Origin: Nocardiopsis sp. YSL2
GTDB lineage: Bacteria; Actinomycetota; Actinomycetes; Streptosporangiales; Streptosporangiaceae
Reading direction: 5' to 3'
Assembly (NCBI RefSeq): GCF_030555055.1
Contig: NZ_JAMOAO010000001.1
Location: forward strand, 1,922,001-1,986,000
Length of the DNA: 64,000 nt
Shown: positions 50,058-59,050 of the stretch, piece after piece
How the letters are laid out: every line of letters starts with the position of its first letter
Numbering within the stretch: position 1 is the stretch's first letter
Translations under genes and position numbers: made by a program
The notes under the pieces: model-generated
What the model was told of the DNA's origin: nothing
What the model saw: only the letters and a program-made list of their open reading frames with translations
Databases searched by the model: none

Positions 50058-51256
50058 TGACCCCCGCCACGCTCGATTCTCTCGGTGAAGCGGCTGCTTC
50101 GCTGACACCTGAGACGGTATCCACGTATCTCGCCACACACGGGTGGGAACTGGAGAGCAGGCAGCCGGACGTTCGGGAGATTTGGTGCCTGAACCAGTCT
50201 CCAGAATTCGGGTCGGCTCGGATCATGCTGCCTCTCGCCCAGGATTTCGTCGATTTTGTCCCCCGCTTCAAGGATGCACTCGATTCGCTCTGTCTTGTGT
50301 ACGGGATCGACGCCGGTGAACTTCGGGAACGCATAGCGTCGACTCGTTCCGATCTCTTCTTCGTGCGCATCAACCAACCTATGACAGATGGGTCGATCCC
50401 CTTCCGTCAAGCAGGAAAGACGGTCGACTCACTCTTCAGAATGTTGAAGGCGGCGGCCACGACGGCAGCCGATCCGAATCACTCCCACCAGGGACGAAGG
50501 CCTGCGATCGTTTCGGAATTCCTCGATGAACACGTCAGACTGGGACAAACGAAGCAAGGAAGTTTTGTCTTTACTGTTTCGACGTACCTTGACGACCCCT
50601 CTCCCGAGGACCACGATGAAGCAGGCATACAGCCGGTGTACGCGCGACGTGTCATGACGACACTCGCCCGTGGGCTGGAGTCCGCACGACTCCTCGCACT
50701 GCGCCGGAACGAAGGAGTTCTCAAATCGCCTTCGGAGTTCGGCCTGAGCGCGGCACTGGTGGAATCTATGGAGGAGTTGACCTGCGCGGAAAAGCTCCGC
50801 TCGGTGGATCTCTCGTTCCAGTGGGCGGCGAAGGAACCGGCCCCTGATATAGCGACTTCCACCATCGTGCTCGACCGGGATGTCATCGCGGAGTTGCCAC
50901 GTCTGCGTGAGCGCCTCGTCCGAAAAGAGGAACCCTCGCGCAGAATGACACTCATCGGGATCGTCAAGAGCCTGGCGCGCGAGGAGACTCCGCCAGGCGA
51001 GGACGACGCGGCAATCGTGACTCTCATGACCGAGGTGAGCGGAAGGGCACGAAGTGTCCAAGTAGCACTCGAGGGCGAGGATCACCATTGGGCGATCATT
51101 GCCTACCAGAGGAAGCTCCCCCTCGTCGTCACCGGAGATCTTTCCTTCGAGCGCCGCACCTGGCGGCTTTCTGGGGACGTGGAGTTGGATGCCAGCTTCC
51201 TCGAACACTTCTCAAAGAATCATCCTCCCTCCGATGAAAAGGACCGGAACAGGTGA
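50057..51256 (+). CDS. Unknown partner of the DUF4365 protein
   Basis: 399 residues, not recognised, no membrane segment. Two regions can be seen: an N-terminal part (about 1-150; SLTPETVSTYLATHGWELES, IMLPLAQDFVDFVPRFKDAL) and a C-terminal part with beta-rich segments (SRMTLIGIVKSLAREE-like; VQVALEGEDHHWAIIAYQRK; LSGDVELDAS). AGGAGGGAGG precedes ATG 50057. Base use is clearly less GC-rich than neighbours (many TTC/TTT, ATT, GAA), a sign of transfer. It probably senses or guides the nuclease. Confidence 0.72.
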   Translation: MTPATLDSLGEAAASLTPETVSTYLATHGWELESRQPDVREIWCLNQSPEFGSARIMLPLAQDFVDFVPRFKDALDSLCLVYGIDAGELRERIASTRSDLFFVRINQPMTDGSIPFRQAGKTVDSLFRMLKAAATTAADPNHSHQGRRPAIVSEFLDEHVRLGQTKQGSFVFTVSTYLDDPSPEDHDEAGIQPVYARRVMTTLARGLESARLLALRRNEGVLKSPSEFGLSAALVESMEELTCAEKLRSVDLSFQWAAKEPAPDIATSTIVLDRDVIAELPRLRERLVRKEEPSRRMTLIGIVKSLAREETPPGEDDAAIVTLMTEVSGRARSVQVALEGEDHHWAIIAYQRKLPLVVTGDLSFERRTWRLSGDVELDASFLEHFSKNHPPSDEKDRNR

Positions 51257-51634
51257 TCGGGCTGGCTTACAGGTCTGACCCTCGGTGAGCCGCGGCCGAA
51301 CCCTCCGGAGTATGTCGCGCTGCCGCACATGGGTCCTGACGGCCACGGCCGACCTGTCCCCGGCTCGGAAGTCCGCTTGGCTGTACGGCGACGACGTGTC
51401 CGACCTCGGCCGCCGGATCGGACCGACGGACCGCTTTGAGGAGTGCACGTCCCTGTGGGTTCGGGCGTCCGCCGCGTTCGGAGTCCGAGACCCGCTCCGG
51501 ACGAGAAGGGGTGCGCCATTCCTCCCGCTCTGCGGTGCCGCGCCCGAGATGCCCTCGGTTTCGGCAGGTCAGCGTTCCGGGTACGTCCCCGATAGGCCGG
51601 CACGAGGGACCGGCGGCGTCGAACGGGGGACAGA
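51257..51634. other. Spacer without a recognised gene
   Basis: Between the DUF4365 module and DUF1918. Several open frames on both strands overlap one another and none resembles a family. It may contain remnants, but I see nothing that can be supported. Confidence 0.4.
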
Positions 51635-51829
51635 ATGCGGGCGTCGATCGGGGACTATGTCCATACCCACGGGGTCGCGAGCAGCGACGGCCAGCACAGC
51701 GGACGGATCGTGGAGGTGAAGGGCGCGGACAACGGCCCGCCGTACGTGGTCCGCTTCCCGGACGGGGAGGAACGGCTCATCTACCCGGGGCCGAACACCG
51801 TGGTGGAGCCCCGCTTCCCGTCGGACTAG
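51635..51829 (+). CDS. DUF1918 family protein
   Basis: 64 residues: SIGDYVHTHGVASSDGQHSG, RIVEVKGADNGPPYVVRF and PDGEERLIYPGP. A small beta-barrel, SH3-like fold common in actinomycetes; function unknown. A related copy often accompanies stress genes. GGGGACAG precedes the ATG. Confidence 0.85.
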   Translation: MRASIGDYVHTHGVASSDGQHSGRIVEVKGADNGPPYVVRFPDGEERLIYPGPNTVVEPRFPSD

Positions 51830-51850
51830 GACGATGACCCACCGAACACG

Positions 51851-51915
51851 CCCCGGTTCCGGACCGGAACCGGGGGAGCGTGGGCGGGGCGGACACGGGC
51901 CCGTGCCGCCCCGCC
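51851..51915. terminator. Two palindromic hairpins between DUF1918 and FBP genes
   Basis: CCCCGGTTCCGG (51851-51862) pairs perfectly with 51864-51875, and GGCGGGGCGG (51883-51892) with 51906-51915, the latter enclosing CACGGGCCCGTG. They serve both convergent genes. Confidence 0.8.
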
Positions 51916-51929
51916 GCCACGCGGGGACC

Positions 51930-52421
51930 TCACGCGGACAGCCGCGCGAGGAACCCCTCCAGGTTGTGCGCCGCCCGCGTGATCTTCTCCTCCACGGTCA
52001 GCGACTCCTCGAACCGGCCACCGGGCTCGGGCTCCTTCAGCCCGCGCACGTACAGCGGGCACGCGAAGTCCGCGCACATGCGCAGACCGATCGAGTTGCC
52101 GTCGCGCCCCGCCTTGCCCGCCTTCGGCGCCACCATCAGGGTGACGCCCTGGCCGGGGTGGGTGGTCAGGCACACGGAGCACATGCTGCGGCGGAACCCG
52201 TCCCGGCCGTTGGCCAGCCGGAAGGCCACCCCCACCAGCCGTTCCTCGCGTTCGACGACGAGGTAGGCGCGCTCGTGCGCGGTGTGGTCGCGCCAGCCGA
52301 GGAAGTCCAGGTCCTCCCATGGGTTCTCGGCGAGGTCGCGCGGAAGCGCCAGGCGCTTGGCCTCCCCCTTGGAACAGTTCACGAAGGACGCGCGGATCTC
52401 GCGCTCGGTCACGGGTCTCAT
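51930..52421 (-). CDS. FBP-domain (FusB-like elongation factor G-binding) protein
   Basis: 163 residues. The C-terminal zinc site is CSVCLTTHPGQG and CADFACPLYVRG (C-x2-C ... C-x4-C). The N-terminal helix region (EIRASFVNCSKGEAKRLALP) and FLGWRDHTAHERAYLVVERE resemble FBP proteins. FusB binds elongation factor G and frees it from fusidic acid; actinobacterial versions may aid ribosome recycling without drug. ATG 52421. Confidence in the family is good; resistance is not shown. Confidence 0.85.
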   Translation of the reverse strand: MRPVTEREIRASFVNCSKGEAKRLALPRDLAENPWEDLDFLGWRDHTAHERAYLVVEREERLVGVAFRLANGRDGFRRSMCSVCLTTHPGQGVTLMVAPKAGKAGRDGNSIGLRMCADFACPLYVRGLKEPEPGGRFEESLTVEEKITRAAHNLEGFLARLSA

Positions 52422-52657
52422 TCCGGCGACGCTAACAGTGCCCAGGAACCCTGGGCAAAGGATTATCAGCCTGGGGAAGCGCGGCCGCCCGAGCACACGG
52501 AAGACCCCTCGACCAGCGGATCCGCGCCCTCCGCTCTCTCGCCGGGCGGCCCGGGGACGGCCGGAACCGGCATGCGCGCACCGCCCACGGATTCCGCGTC
52601 CGCCGCATATGGACCCGCGGCGGCGCGGCGGCGGGGCGACGGCGGTCACCGCGCGGC

Positions 52658-54433
52658 TCAGGCGGGTGAGCCGCCCCGCTCCCAGGGAGCGGGGAAGGGG
52701 AAGCGCGACTCCAGGAACGTGCGCACCATCCGGCCCACCTCCTCCTGGCGCTCGGGCGGGGTGTCGAAGTCGTTCAGGCACAGGAAGTCGTAGCGGGCGG
52801 CCTCCTCCGGCTCCGACAGGGCGGCGAGCCGTTCCCCGGCCTCTCCGGTGCCGATGTCGACGTACCGCGCCCGGTAGTCCGCCGACACACCGCGCCCGGT
52901 GAGCAGCGCGTAGTGGTGGTAGAGCGTGGTGACCGGGGCGACGTCGGCCGGGTCGCGGAACCGGGACCGCGCCGTGCGCTCCAGGTCCTCCCGGTAGCGC
53001 TCCGCCAGCTCGCGGTGCACCGACCGGAGCTGCGCCGTCGGCACGTGCTTGACCTTGTGGGCGATGTAGGCGCCGAAGGACTCCTGGAACAGGGCGCGGG
53101 CGTTCTTGCCCGCCCAGTTGGGGGCGGACTCCTCCAGGACCGGCTCGCCGACGCCGATCTGGTGCGGCGAGAACGCCAGCCGGGCGATGCCGTTCGGGTG
53201 GAAGAAGTGCCCCGGGCCGACCGGCGCCGTCACGAAGATGTCGTCGTTGAGGTACAGGAAGTGCTCCGACAGGCCCTCGATGCGGTGCAGCTGCGACTCG
53301 ATGGCACGGGAGCTGAAGACGGGGAGGACACCGGGGTCGGCGAAGATGTCGCGGTGGTCGACCACCGTCACCCCCTCCGCTTCGGTGTCCAGCCAGGCCG
53401 GGGTCTGGCCGTCGGTGACCACGTAGACGTGCCGGACGAAGGGCGCGTACATCCGCAGTGAGCGCAGGGAGTACTTGAGCTCGTCGTGGTCGGTGTAGCG
53501 GGAGGCGTTGGCCGCGTGCGAGGCCAGCCCGGACCTGCCCTCGCGGTACCGGGCGCGTTTGGCGGCGTGCTCGGGGTCGTCGCCGTCGACCCACGTGTAG
53601 ACGGCGTCGATCGGAAAGCCCACCTCGTCGGCACGACGGTGGGAGAAGGGCTCGTAGGTCGGGTGGACCCGGTCCCGCACGGTCACGGTGGCGCGCTTGC
53701 GGCACTCGTCGGGCAGCACGTCCGCGACGCGGTTGGGACGCGGCGCCACGAGGGAGTCGGCCAGGGCCGCGTCGGGGACGCGCACCCGTAGCCGCAGACG
53801 CGCCTCCTCCGGGTCGGGCCCGGCCAGCACCGTCTCGCCGTCCCGCCAAAACTCGACGTCGCAGCCGTACTCCGGCCCCGCCAGGCAGCGGCCGTCGGGG
53901 GCCAGGAGGTGTTCGGCGAAGCGGATGATCAGTCCGGACTTGATCCGCCCGTCCAGGGCCCCGTCCACGTAGGCCGAGCGGACGGCCACCGCTCCGCCGG
54001 GGCCGGGCTTGATCGCGTGGACGGCGCTGGCGCGGTAGGCCTCGCGCATGGCGTCGAGCAGGGCCTTCCTGTCCCCGCGGTGGACACCCACGACGTGCCG
54101 GAGCGGGGAGCGGCCGGGGACGAGGAAGTAGTCGATACCGGCGGCTTCCAGGACGTCGGTGACCAACCGCAGGTTGTGGGCGGAGGCGTCGGCGGTGGTG
54201 AAGTCGTCCACCGTGCGCCCGATGAGCTCGGCCTCGGTCGAACCGTCGTCAGCGAAGGCGCGCAGGTCGGGGTCGGCGGCCAGCAGGGCGGCGCGGCGCT
54301 CCGCGATCCTCGCCAGGCGCCGTTCCTCGGCCGCCTGGGCCGCGGCCTGCCTGCGGCGCTCCTCGGCGCGCTCGCGCGCGGAGGGGGTCATGAGATGTTC
54401 GCCGACGCGGCGGAGGCGTGCCGCCAGAGTCAT
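52658..54433 (-). CDS. Stealth-family sugar-phosphate transferase
   Basis: 591 residues. A coiled-coil basic N-terminus (about 15-50) is followed by a nucleotidyltransferase-like region (80-220) and the Stealth domains: CR1 at 274-287 (PIDAVYTWVDGDDP), CR2 at 312-345 (DELKYSLRSLRMYAPFVRHV), CR3/CR4 with LYLNDDIFVTAPV and HPNGIARL. Such enzymes transfer hexose-1-phosphate to make phosphate-linked polysaccharides, comparable to GlcNAc-1-phosphotransferase. No membrane segment. AAAGG precedes ATG 54433. No other capsule gene is nearby. Confidence 0.93.
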   Translation of the reverse strand: MTLAARLRRVGEHLMTPSARERAEERRRQAAAQAAEERRLARIAERRAALLAADPDLRAFADDGSTEAELIGRTVDDFTTADASAHNLRLVTDVLEAAGIDYFLVPGRSPLRHVVGVHRGDRKALLDAMREAYRASAVHAIKPGPGGAVAVRSAYVDGALDGRIKSGLIIRFAEHLLAPDGRCLAGPEYGCDVEFWRDGETVLAGPDPEEARLRLRVRVPDAALADSLVAPRPNRVADVLPDECRKRATVTVRDRVHPTYEPFSHRRADEVGFPIDAVYTWVDGDDPEHAAKRARYREGRSGLASHAANASRYTDHDELKYSLRSLRMYAPFVRHVYVVTDGQTPAWLDTEAEGVTVVDHRDIFADPGVLPVFSSRAIESQLHRIEGLSEHFLYLNDDIFVTAPVGPGHFFHPNGIARLAFSPHQIGVGEPVLEESAPNWAGKNARALFQESFGAYIAHKVKHVPTAQLRSVHRELAERYREDLERTARSRFRDPADVAPVTTLYHHYALLTGRGVSADYRARYVDIGTGEAGERLAALSEPEEAARYDFLCLNDFDTPPERQEEVGRMVRTFLESRFPFPAPWERGGSPA

Positions 54434-54873
54434 GGACAGCCTTTCGCGGGAGCGGGCCGGTGGAACCACCGGCCCTGAAGGGACACAGCGCGCCCACGAC
54501 ACCGAGGGCACACGAAAAGGACATCCCGCACCCGTGACTGGATGACACACGGGGGTCGAAGTGACGTGATCATGATGCTTCCGTCATCCGACCGAGTCAC
54601 ACCCTCACCCCGGGCCTCCATGGCTCACCCATGGTGATGACGACGCGCGTGGTCGACGCACGCGCGGACGACGGAGGTCCGCGCTTCAACGTCCCTCGCG
54701 GTCGCCCCCTGCCCCTGCCCCTGCACCGGACCCGAGGGTGACCGCGTGCCCGCGTACGCTCCCGCGCGCTCGCGGGGAATCCGCCGCGTCCGACAGCCGC
54801 GCTCCATCTCCGCGATGGTGCCCGAGCGCACCGCGGTGGGGCCCGCGCGGGCCTACCCCCCGCGGGGTCGCCT
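54434..54873. other. Spacer without a recognised gene
   Basis: 440 bp with a palindromic CCATGGCTCACCCATGG at about 54618 and a short CCCCTG triplication near 54707. No coding region or terminator is convincing. Confidence 0.4.
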
Positions 54874-55032
54874 TCAGACGGCGAGCAGGAGGAACAGGGC
54901 GCTGGACGCGAACACGCACACGCACAGCGCGAGCGCCGTCCGGGCGCCGGCGCGCAGACGCACGGTGTCGTCCTCGCCGACCTCACCGGTCAGACCGCGG
55001 CCGAGGTCTCCCTCGGCGGACCTCTCGCTCAT
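54874..55032 (-). CDS. Small single-helix membrane protein
   Basis: 52 residues: charged start (SERSAEGDLGRGLTGEVGED) and one C-terminal hydrophobic helix (TALALCVCVFASSALFLLLA). GAGAGGG precedes ATG 55032. Not recognised; the coding claim rests on ribosome site and hydrophobic helix. Confidence 0.5.
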   Translation of the reverse strand: MSERSAEGDLGRGLTGEVGEDDTVRLRAGARTALALCVCVFASSALFLLLAV

Positions 55033-55382
55033 GTCGCCCTCTCCGCGCCGTGTCTGGTCTCCGGCCCCGATCATGCCAGCCTCGCGAACGCCCCGCGAGG
55101 GACCGCAACAGCGCCGCGCGTCGGACGCCACTCCCGAGGAGCCCGACCCGTGACGATCACCCCAGGCACACCCTCCGTCACCGACAGTCGGGCAATGTCA
55201 AGGGAATCCCAACTCTTCCCGTCGAAATTGCGTGCTCCGGACCACAGTGACCACCATCACTCACACCACGGAGAAACATCGGGGAAACCCCGGGGCAACA
55301 GCGTCGTCGTCGCCGGTTTCCCTCCGGGAGGCGGGCACCGTCCGGCCCGTCCTCCCCGTCCCCCTCGAAGGAGGAGACCGAC
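55033..55382. other. Leader region of the DASS transporter gene
   Basis: 350 bp without a gene. The last 40 bases carry GGAGGAG for the transporter. Runs such as CACCATCACTCACACCAC and no clear sigma-70 promoter are seen. Confidence 0.4.
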
Positions 55383-56912
55383 ATGGCGACCTCGGAAGCC
55401 CGCGGCAAAGCGGGTCTGCCCGCCCTCACCACGGAACAGGCGGCCCGGCCCGAACCCAGCCGCGCCAAGATCATCGGCCTGGTCCTGGGCCCCGTCCTCG
55501 GACTGCTGCTCTTCGCGGTCCTGCCGGAATCGCTGGGAACCGGGGGGAGGATCACCGCGGGTGTCGCGGTGCTCATGGCCACCTGGTGGGCGACCGAGGC
55601 CATCCCCATCCCGGTCACCGCCCTGCTTCCGATGGTGCTCTTCCCCGCGCTGCTGCCCGAGGTCGGCATCTCCGACGTGGCGCCCTCCTACGGCGCCGAC
55701 GTCATCTTCCTGTTCATGGGCGGGTTCATGCTCGCCCTGGCCATGCAGAAGTGGAACCTGCACAAGCGCATGGCCCTGGGCATCGTCGCGGCCGTCGGTT
55801 CCAGCCCGGTCCGGCTCATCGGCGGGTTCATGCTCGCGACCGGGTTCATCACCATGTGGGTGAGCAACACCGCCTCCGCGATCATGATGCTGCCCGTCGG
55901 CGTCTCCGTCGTCGGCCTGGTCACGCAGCTGCGCGGTGGCAGGAAGGACGCCAACTTCGCGACCGCGCTCATGCTGGGCATCGCCTACTCGGCGTCGATC
56001 GGGTCGGTCGCCACCCTCATCGGCACCCCGCCCAACGCGCTCATGGTCGGCTTCCTCGCCGAGAACTACGACATCACCATCGGCTTCGGCCAGTGGATGA
56101 TGGTCGGCGTCCCGCTCGCCGCGTCCTTCCTCCTGATCGCCTGGGTCGTCCTCACCCGCTTCGTCTTCCCGCCCGAGACGAAGAAGCTCGAGGGCGCCCA
56201 GGACCTCATTCGCGAGCAGCTCAAGGACATGGGCCCGGTCTCCCGCGGCGAGAAGCTGGTCGCCACGGTGTTCGCCCTGGCCGCGTGCTCGTGGATCGTC
56301 ATCCCGCTGCTGAACAGGAACGAGGCGGTCTCCGACGCCGTGCCCTTCCTGGGCAGCGTCTCGGACTCGGTCATCGCGATCACCGTCGCCATCGCCCTGT
56401 TCCTCATCCCGGTCGGCAGGGGTGAGCGCCTGCTCGACTGGGAGACCGCGGTCCGCCTCCCCTGGGGGATCCTGCTCCTGTTCGGCGGCGGCATCGCCCT
56501 GTCGAAGCAGTTCGGCGAGACCGGGCTGAGCGAGTGGATCGGCGTGCAGGTCGGCGTCCTGGACGGCGTTCCCACGTGGGTCGTCGTGTTCATCATCGCG
56601 GCCATGGTCCTGCTGCTCACCGAGCTCACCAGCAACACGGCGACCACGGCCACGTTCCTCCCGGTCGTCGCGGGAATCGCGCTCGGCATGGACCTGCCGG
56701 TGATGACGCTGGTCGTGCCGGCCGTGCTGGCCGCCTCGATGGCCTTCATGCTGCCGGTCGCGACGCCGCCGAACGCGGTGGTGTTCGGCTCCGGCGAGGT
56801 CAAGATCGGGCAGATGCTGCGCGGCGGGATCTGGCTCAACGTCATCGCGGTCTTCATGGTCATGTTCACCATGTACGCCTTCGCCGGATGGGCGTTCGGC
56901 ATCAGCCTCTGA
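55383..56912 (+). CDS. SLC13/DASS-family dicarboxylate:sodium symporter
   Basis: 509 residues, about 11-12 helices plus re-entrant loops. Two substrate/sodium motifs SNT are visible: VSNTASAIMMLP and TSNTATTATFLP, with GTPPNALMVGF and ATPPNAVVFG in the matching positions. Imports succinate, malate, citrate or similar with Na+. ATG 55383 follows GGAGGAG. Closed by a perfect hairpin. Confidence 0.95.
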   Translation: MATSEARGKAGLPALTTEQAARPEPSRAKIIGLVLGPVLGLLLFAVLPESLGTGGRITAGVAVLMATWWATEAIPIPVTALLPMVLFPALLPEVGISDVAPSYGADVIFLFMGGFMLALAMQKWNLHKRMALGIVAAVGSSPVRLIGGFMLATGFITMWVSNTASAIMMLPVGVSVVGLVTQLRGGRKDANFATALMLGIAYSASIGSVATLIGTPPNALMVGFLAENYDITIGFGQWMMVGVPLAASFLLIAWVVLTRFVFPPETKKLEGAQDLIREQLKDMGPVSRGEKLVATVFALAACSWIVIPLLNRNEAVSDAVPFLGSVSDSVIAITVAIALFLIPVGRGERLLDWETAVRLPWGILLLFGGGIALSKQFGETGLSEWIGVQVGVLDGVPTWVVVFIIAAMVLLLTELTSNTATTATFLPVVAGIALGMDLPVMTLVVPAVLAASMAFMLPVATPPNAVVFGSGEVKIGQMLRGGIWLNVIAVFMVMFTMYAFAGWAFGISL

Positions 56913-56960
56913 CCTTTCGGTCCTCCCTGGAGAAGCCCCGGTTCCCCTCCCACCGGGGTC

Positions 56961-56999
56961 ACGGCGGCCTCGCGGTCCACTCCCCCGCGAGGCCGCCGT
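56961..56999 (+). terminator. Perfect 15-bp hairpin after the DASS gene
   Basis: ACGGCGGCCTCGCGG (56961-56975) pairs perfectly with 56985-56999 around a 9-base loop. Confidence 0.9.
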
Positions 57000-57026
57000 T
57001 GCACGTGCCCGTGCCATGCTGTGGCC

Positions 57027-57314
57027 ATGACCTTGGAGCACAAGCGGCCGCGGCTGGAGATCGAGTACTGCACGCAGTGCCGGTGGCTTCCCCGGGCCAC
57101 CTGGATGGCGCAGGAACTGCTGACGACGTTCGAGAAGGAGCTGGGCGAGGTCGCCCTCGTCCCGGGCACGGGCGGCGTGTTCGAGGTCCGGCTCGACGGG
57201 GAGAGCGTGTGGTCGCGCAAGAGCGACGCCGCGTTCACCGACGCCGCCGAGCTCAAGCGCCTGGTGCGTGACCGCGTCGCCCCCGAGCGCAGGCTCGGCC
57301 ACTCCGAGGGCTGA
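57027..57314 (+). CDS. SelW/Rdx-family thioredoxin-like protein
   Basis: 95 residues. EIEYCTQCRWLPRATWMAQE carries the C-x2-C redox motif with Cys where animal SelW has selenocysteine; then VALVPGTGGVFEVRLDG. Redox role likely, exact function unknown. Start ATG 57027 or GTG 57021. Confidence 0.9.
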   Translation: MTLEHKRPRLEIEYCTQCRWLPRATWMAQELLTTFEKELGEVALVPGTGGVFEVRLDGESVWSRKSDAAFTDAAELKRLVRDRVAPERRLGHSEG

Positions 57315-57409
57315 CGCCCCCGTGCCCCGCCCGGACCGGCCCCGAGCCGCGGTCGGGTGCGGCGCGGGAGACATGCGCCTGCCGAGTCGGACCCGCCCCG
57401 TGCGGCCCG

Positions 57410-57432
57410 GCCCCGGCGAGGCACGCCGGGGC
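57410..57432 (-). terminator. Hairpin after the ornithine monooxygenase gene
   Basis: GCCCCGGCG (57410-57418) pairs perfectly with CGCCGGGGC (57424-57432), about 80 bp past the stop. Confidence 0.75.
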
Positions 57433-57512
57433 AGGGCAGGGGCGAGGAGGACCGGGGGACGGCCCGGGGTGGCCCGAAAGGACCGGGCACCGGCCGGCGC
57501 CGGCGCCTCGGG

Positions 57513-58841
57513 TCAGACGGTGGCGGGCTGGAGGGCGTCCTGGGGGCGGCGCTGGAGGATGGAGTCGAGGATCTCGCCCGAGCGCACCGCGTTGTTGGAC
57601 AGCAGTGACGACGTGATCCCGTGGGTGTGCTCGGTGGCCCCGCCCTGGAGGTAGACGCCCGCCCGGACGGCGGCGTCGGCCGTGACCCGGAAGTCGCGCT
57701 CGACCATCGGGCGCCCCTCGTCGTCCAGGTGGAAGCGGTCGGCCGCGCTGCCCAGGAGCGCGAGCGGGTCCCCCGGGCTGTAGCCGGTCGCGTACACCAG
57801 CACGTCGGCGTCCAGGTCGGTGCGCTTGCCGGTGGTCATCGACTCGACCACCACGCGCACGCCGGAGCCGGTGTCCGCGGCCTCCACCGCCCGCGAGGTG
57901 TTGAACCAGCGCAGCCGCTCCGCACCGAGGACCTTCTCCTGGTAGGTCCGCCGGTAGAGGTCCTCGATGAGGTCGAGGTCGGCGACCGAGTAGTTCGTGT
58001 TGGCGTGGTAGCCCATGATCATGCGCTTGACGTCCTCCGGCGCGCCGAAGTAGTCGTCCACGGCGGAGGGGTCGAAGACCCGGTTGGCGAGCGGGCTGTC
58101 GTCGGAGGGGCTGATGCCGAAGCGCGAGAAGACCGCGCAGACCTCCGCGGAGCGGAAGCGGTCGTGCAGGTAGGCGGTGACCTCGGCGGCGCTCTGCCCG
58201 GCACCGACCACGACGAAGCGGCGGGCCTCGGCCGTGTCGACGCCGTCCACGCGGTGCAGCAGTTCGCTGTTGTGCCAGATGCGCTCGCCCGTCTCCATGC
58301 CCTCGGGCAGGCGCGGTCGCAGGCCGGTGGCCAGGACCAGGTTGCGCGCCCTGCGCACGGCGGCGGTGCCGTCGGGGCCGCTGGAGACCACCTCGTAGTG
58401 GCGGACCTGGCCGTCGACCTCCACCGGGCGTACCTCGACCACCTCGTGGCCGTAGGAGACGTCGTCGTCGAGGCGGGCCGCGCACCACTCGAAGTAGTCG
58501 TGGAACTCCACGCGCAGCGGGAACAGGCTCTTGGCGTTGATGAAGTCGACGAGGCGGCCCCGCTCCTTGAGGTAGGAGAGGAAGGTGAAGCGGCTGGCCG
58601 GGTTGCGCAGGGTGACCAGGTCCTTGAGGAAGGAGACCTGCATCGTGGCGTCGTCGATGAGCATGCCCCGGTGCCAGCCGAAGTGCGTCTGGCGCTCCAG
58701 GAAGTGCGCGGTGACGGCCTGGTCGGGCGACGCGGCGTTGTGCTCCGCGACGGCGATCGCGAGTGCGAGGTTGGACGGTCCGAAGCCGACGCCGATGAGG
58801 TCGTGGATCGGTGGCTCGTCGGCCGGAAGTCCTTGTGACAT
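57513..58841 (-). CDS. L-ornithine (or lysine) N-monooxygenase for siderophore synthesis
   Basis: 442 residues; FAD/NADPH enzyme that hydroxylates the side-chain amine of ornithine, the first step to hydroxamate siderophores. Seen: FAD site GVGFGPSNLALA, substrate-side region MQVSFLKDLVTLRNP, NADPH site VVGAGQSAAEV and ATGYSPGDPL. ATG 58841 or 58853. An IdeR/DmdR box lies 90 bp upstream. The divergent formyltransferase suggests N5-formyl-N5-hydroxyornithine as product, as in coelichelin-type pathways; the peptide synthetase is not in view. Confidence 0.95.
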   Translation of the reverse strand: MSQGLPADEPPIHDLIGVGFGPSNLALAIAVAEHNAASPDQAVTAHFLERQTHFGWHRGMLIDDATMQVSFLKDLVTLRNPASRFTFLSYLKERGRLVDFINAKSLFPLRVEFHDYFEWCAARLDDDVSYGHEVVEVRPVEVDGQVRHYEVVSSGPDGTAAVRRARNLVLATGLRPRLPEGMETGERIWHNSELLHRVDGVDTAEARRFVVVGAGQSAAEVTAYLHDRFRSAEVCAVFSRFGISPSDDSPLANRVFDPSAVDDYFGAPEDVKRMIMGYHANTNYSVADLDLIEDLYRRTYQEKVLGAERLRWFNTSRAVEAADTGSGVRVVVESMTTGKRTDLDADVLVYATGYSPGDPLALLGSAADRFHLDDEGRPMVERDFRVTADAAVRAGVYLQGGATEHTHGITSSLLSNNAVRSGEILDSILQRRPQDALQPATV

Positions 58842-58929
58842 ACCAATTCCCATCTCGGTGGAAGTCCCGTCTGGTTCGCTCGCGGTGGTCACGTGACGCA
58901 CTCCGGGCCGCACACTCCGACCCGTGAAC

Positions 58930-58948
58930 GAAGGTAACCCTAACCTAA
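58930..58948. promoter_or_regulatory. Iron box (IdeR/DmdR type)
   Basis: The 19-mer at 58930-58948 (GAAGGTAACCCTAACCTAA) matches the actinobacterial box TTAGGTTAGCCTAACCTAA at 15 of 19 positions. It is nearer the monooxygenase start, and iron repression is expected. Confidence 0.85.
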
Positions 58949-58996
58949 GTTCTTGTCCAGGGATCCCCGTGTTTTCGGACTTCCCGGCTTGCCACC

Positions 58997-59015
58997 TTAG
59001 GCAAGCCTTGCTTTA
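58997..59015. promoter_or_regulatory. Second, weaker iron box
   Basis: TTAGGCAAGCCTTGCTTTA at 58997-59015 matches the same consensus at 13 of 19. It lies 36 bp before the formyltransferase start, so each divergent gene may have its own box. Confidence 0.65.
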
Positions 59016-59050
59016 CTGGGCGCCGCTGCCCCAACACGAGGAGGACCTCC

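Noticed and set aside
55257..57490. Long minus-strand frames over the DASS gene
   Set aside because: Antisense shadows rich in Asp, His and Arg; the plus strand has full DASS motifs.
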